A model generated the notes under the pieces. It was not told the DNA's origin and searched no databases. It saw nothing but the letters and a program-made list of their open reading frames with translations. A program made the translations under genes and the position numbers. Below, one piece after another: positions 63,531 to 64,000 of a stretch of 64,000 bases of DNA (position 1 is its first letter; each line of letters begins with the position of its first letter). Source of the DNA: Trueperella abortisuis (GTDB lineage: Bacteria; Actinomycetota; Actinomycetes; Actinomycetales; Actinomycetaceae). Where the stretch lies: assembly GCF_030811095.1 (NCBI RefSeq), contig NZ_JAUSQL010000001.1, positions 1,612,001 through 1,676,000 of the forward strand. Reading direction: 5' to 3'.

Positions 63531-63935
63531 ATGGCTAAAACCAGTAAGAAAACCCCGGCCAGTGTGCTGCCAGACGGGGCAGGCCATTCATCGTTTATCC
63601 GTCTGGGTGGGCAGGATTTCGAGCTCATCCTCACCACCCGCGCCACCAGGGAAATCGCCTCCCGCTACGGGGGCCTGGAACAACTCGGCGAGAAACTCGA
63701 GAACGAGGCGGATCTGGGTGAGCAGATCGGTGAAATCGCATGGCTGATCGCGCTACTGGCCAACCAGTCCGTGTTGATCCACAACCTCACCCACCCCCAG
63801 GACGTGAAGCCTGAGGTGACTGCGGAGATGGTTGAGTTACTCACCGTGCCTGGTGAGCTGGCGGGCTATCGGGAGGCGATCACCGCTGCTCTGGCTGCTG
63901 GGACGGGGCGTGAGGTCGCCTCCCCAAAAGCCTAA
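63531..63935 (+). CDS. Tail assembly chaperone, unshifted form (gpG-like)
   Basis: A 134-residue protein right after the major tail protein, with GGAAGGAAC upstream. Helical, with RLGGQDFELILTTRATREIA near the N-terminus, as in gpG-type chaperones. It ends at TAA 63933, but a slippery heptamer three codons earlier offers a longer form. Confidence 0.85.
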   Translation: MAKTSKKTPASVLPDGAGHSSFIRLGGQDFELILTTRATREIASRYGGLEQLGEKLENEADLGEQIGEIAWLIALLANQSVLIHNLTHPQDVKPEVTAEMVELLTVPGELAGYREAITAALAAGTGREVASPKA

Positions 63936-64000
63936 CCACCAGCCCGTCAGCGAACTGGGGTGAGAACCTCACCCGCCTGGCCTACCTGGCCCACCGCTAC
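63531..64000 (+). CDS. Tail assembly chaperone, -1 frameshift form (gpGT-like), runs off the right edge
   Basis: Slipping back one base at CCCAAAA (63923-63929) continues the protein in the -1 frame for at least 25 codons (SLTTSPSANWGENLTRLAYL then AHRY) to the window edge. NWGENLTRLAYLAHR is typical of the second part of gpGT-like chaperones in Gram-positive phages. The ratio of the two forms sets tail assembly around the tape measure protein. Confidence 0.8.
63923..63929 (+). promoter_or_regulatory. Slippery heptamer for -1 frameshifting
   Basis: C-CCA-AAA in the zero frame fits the X-XXY-YYZ rule: both tRNAs can re-pair on CCC and AAA one base back. The zero-frame stop follows one codon later (GCC TAA). 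Confidence 0.8.

Overview
The window looks like chromosome plus integrated phage DNA from a high-GC Gram-positive bacterium, most likely Actinomycetaceae or a close relative. The reasons are the LAxTG-type sorting signal on a surface-protein remnant, the many GTG starts, the GC-rich phage with actinobacterial-style genes, and an IS256-family element. The exact genus cannot be read from the sequence alone.

Layout. 1-12 kb is ordinary chromosome: the N-terminus of an MMPL exporter divergent from its MarR regulator, a large unknown membrane protein, a pseudouridine salvage operon (psuG, psuK and an MFS transporter) divergent from a LysR regulator, a truncated cell-wall-anchored protein, an MFS transporter and a cytosine deaminase. 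12-19 kb is scarred accessory DNA: an MFS pseudogene cut at an IS256-family end, an RloA/RloB (AbiL-like) two-gene defence system, a pseudogene with one in-frame stop, a MerR regulator with a textbook 19-bp-spacer promoter, and a family of about 100-bp dispersed repeats.

19-30.4 kb is the most unusual part. A four-gene operon encodes a 45-residue peptide that I read as a probable RiPP-type precursor, followed with no gaps by a nucleotidyltransferase-fold protein, a radical SAM enzyme and a sugar-nucleotide epimerase/dehydratase. A second, co-oriented seven-gene operon encodes an MFS exporter, an unknown protein, a thymidylate-kinase-like protein, a polysaccharide-deacetylase-like protein, a GT2 glycosyltransferase, a DegT-family aminotransferase and a WbqC-like protein. 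A decayed transposase lies between the two. Together they look like an undescribed peptide-plus-sugar biosynthetic locus, but the product is inferred, not known.

31-36.7 kb is a four-gene, overlapping, defence-like cassette: two proteins sharing a short GxNSxQI motif, an excisionase-type HTH protein and an RloC-like ATPase with a CxxC hook. A 1443-bp IS256-family copy with a perfect 8-bp target duplication splits the ATPase gene. Removing the IS and one duplication copy restores a 763-codon frame, so the inactivation looks recent. A short remnant resembling a DNA methyltransferase lies beside it.

36.9-64 kb is a siphovirus-like prophage running left to right. It starts with a possibly switch-like RNA leader, then a replication module (DUF2800, DUF2815, family A polymerase, P4-type primase, VRR-NUC, SNF2 helicase), an HNH nuclease with a possible cos region, the small terminase, a phage S-adenosylmethionine synthetase overlapping a ParB-methyltransferase fusion, small unknown genes behind repeated palindromic control elements, the large terminase, portal, ClpP-type protease, HK97 capsid, connector genes, major tail protein and a tail-assembly chaperone with a probable -1 frameshift at the right edge. 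Two nuclease-like genes are inserted antisense among the packaging and structural genes. No integrase, repressor or lysis gene is visible; they may lie beyond the right edge.
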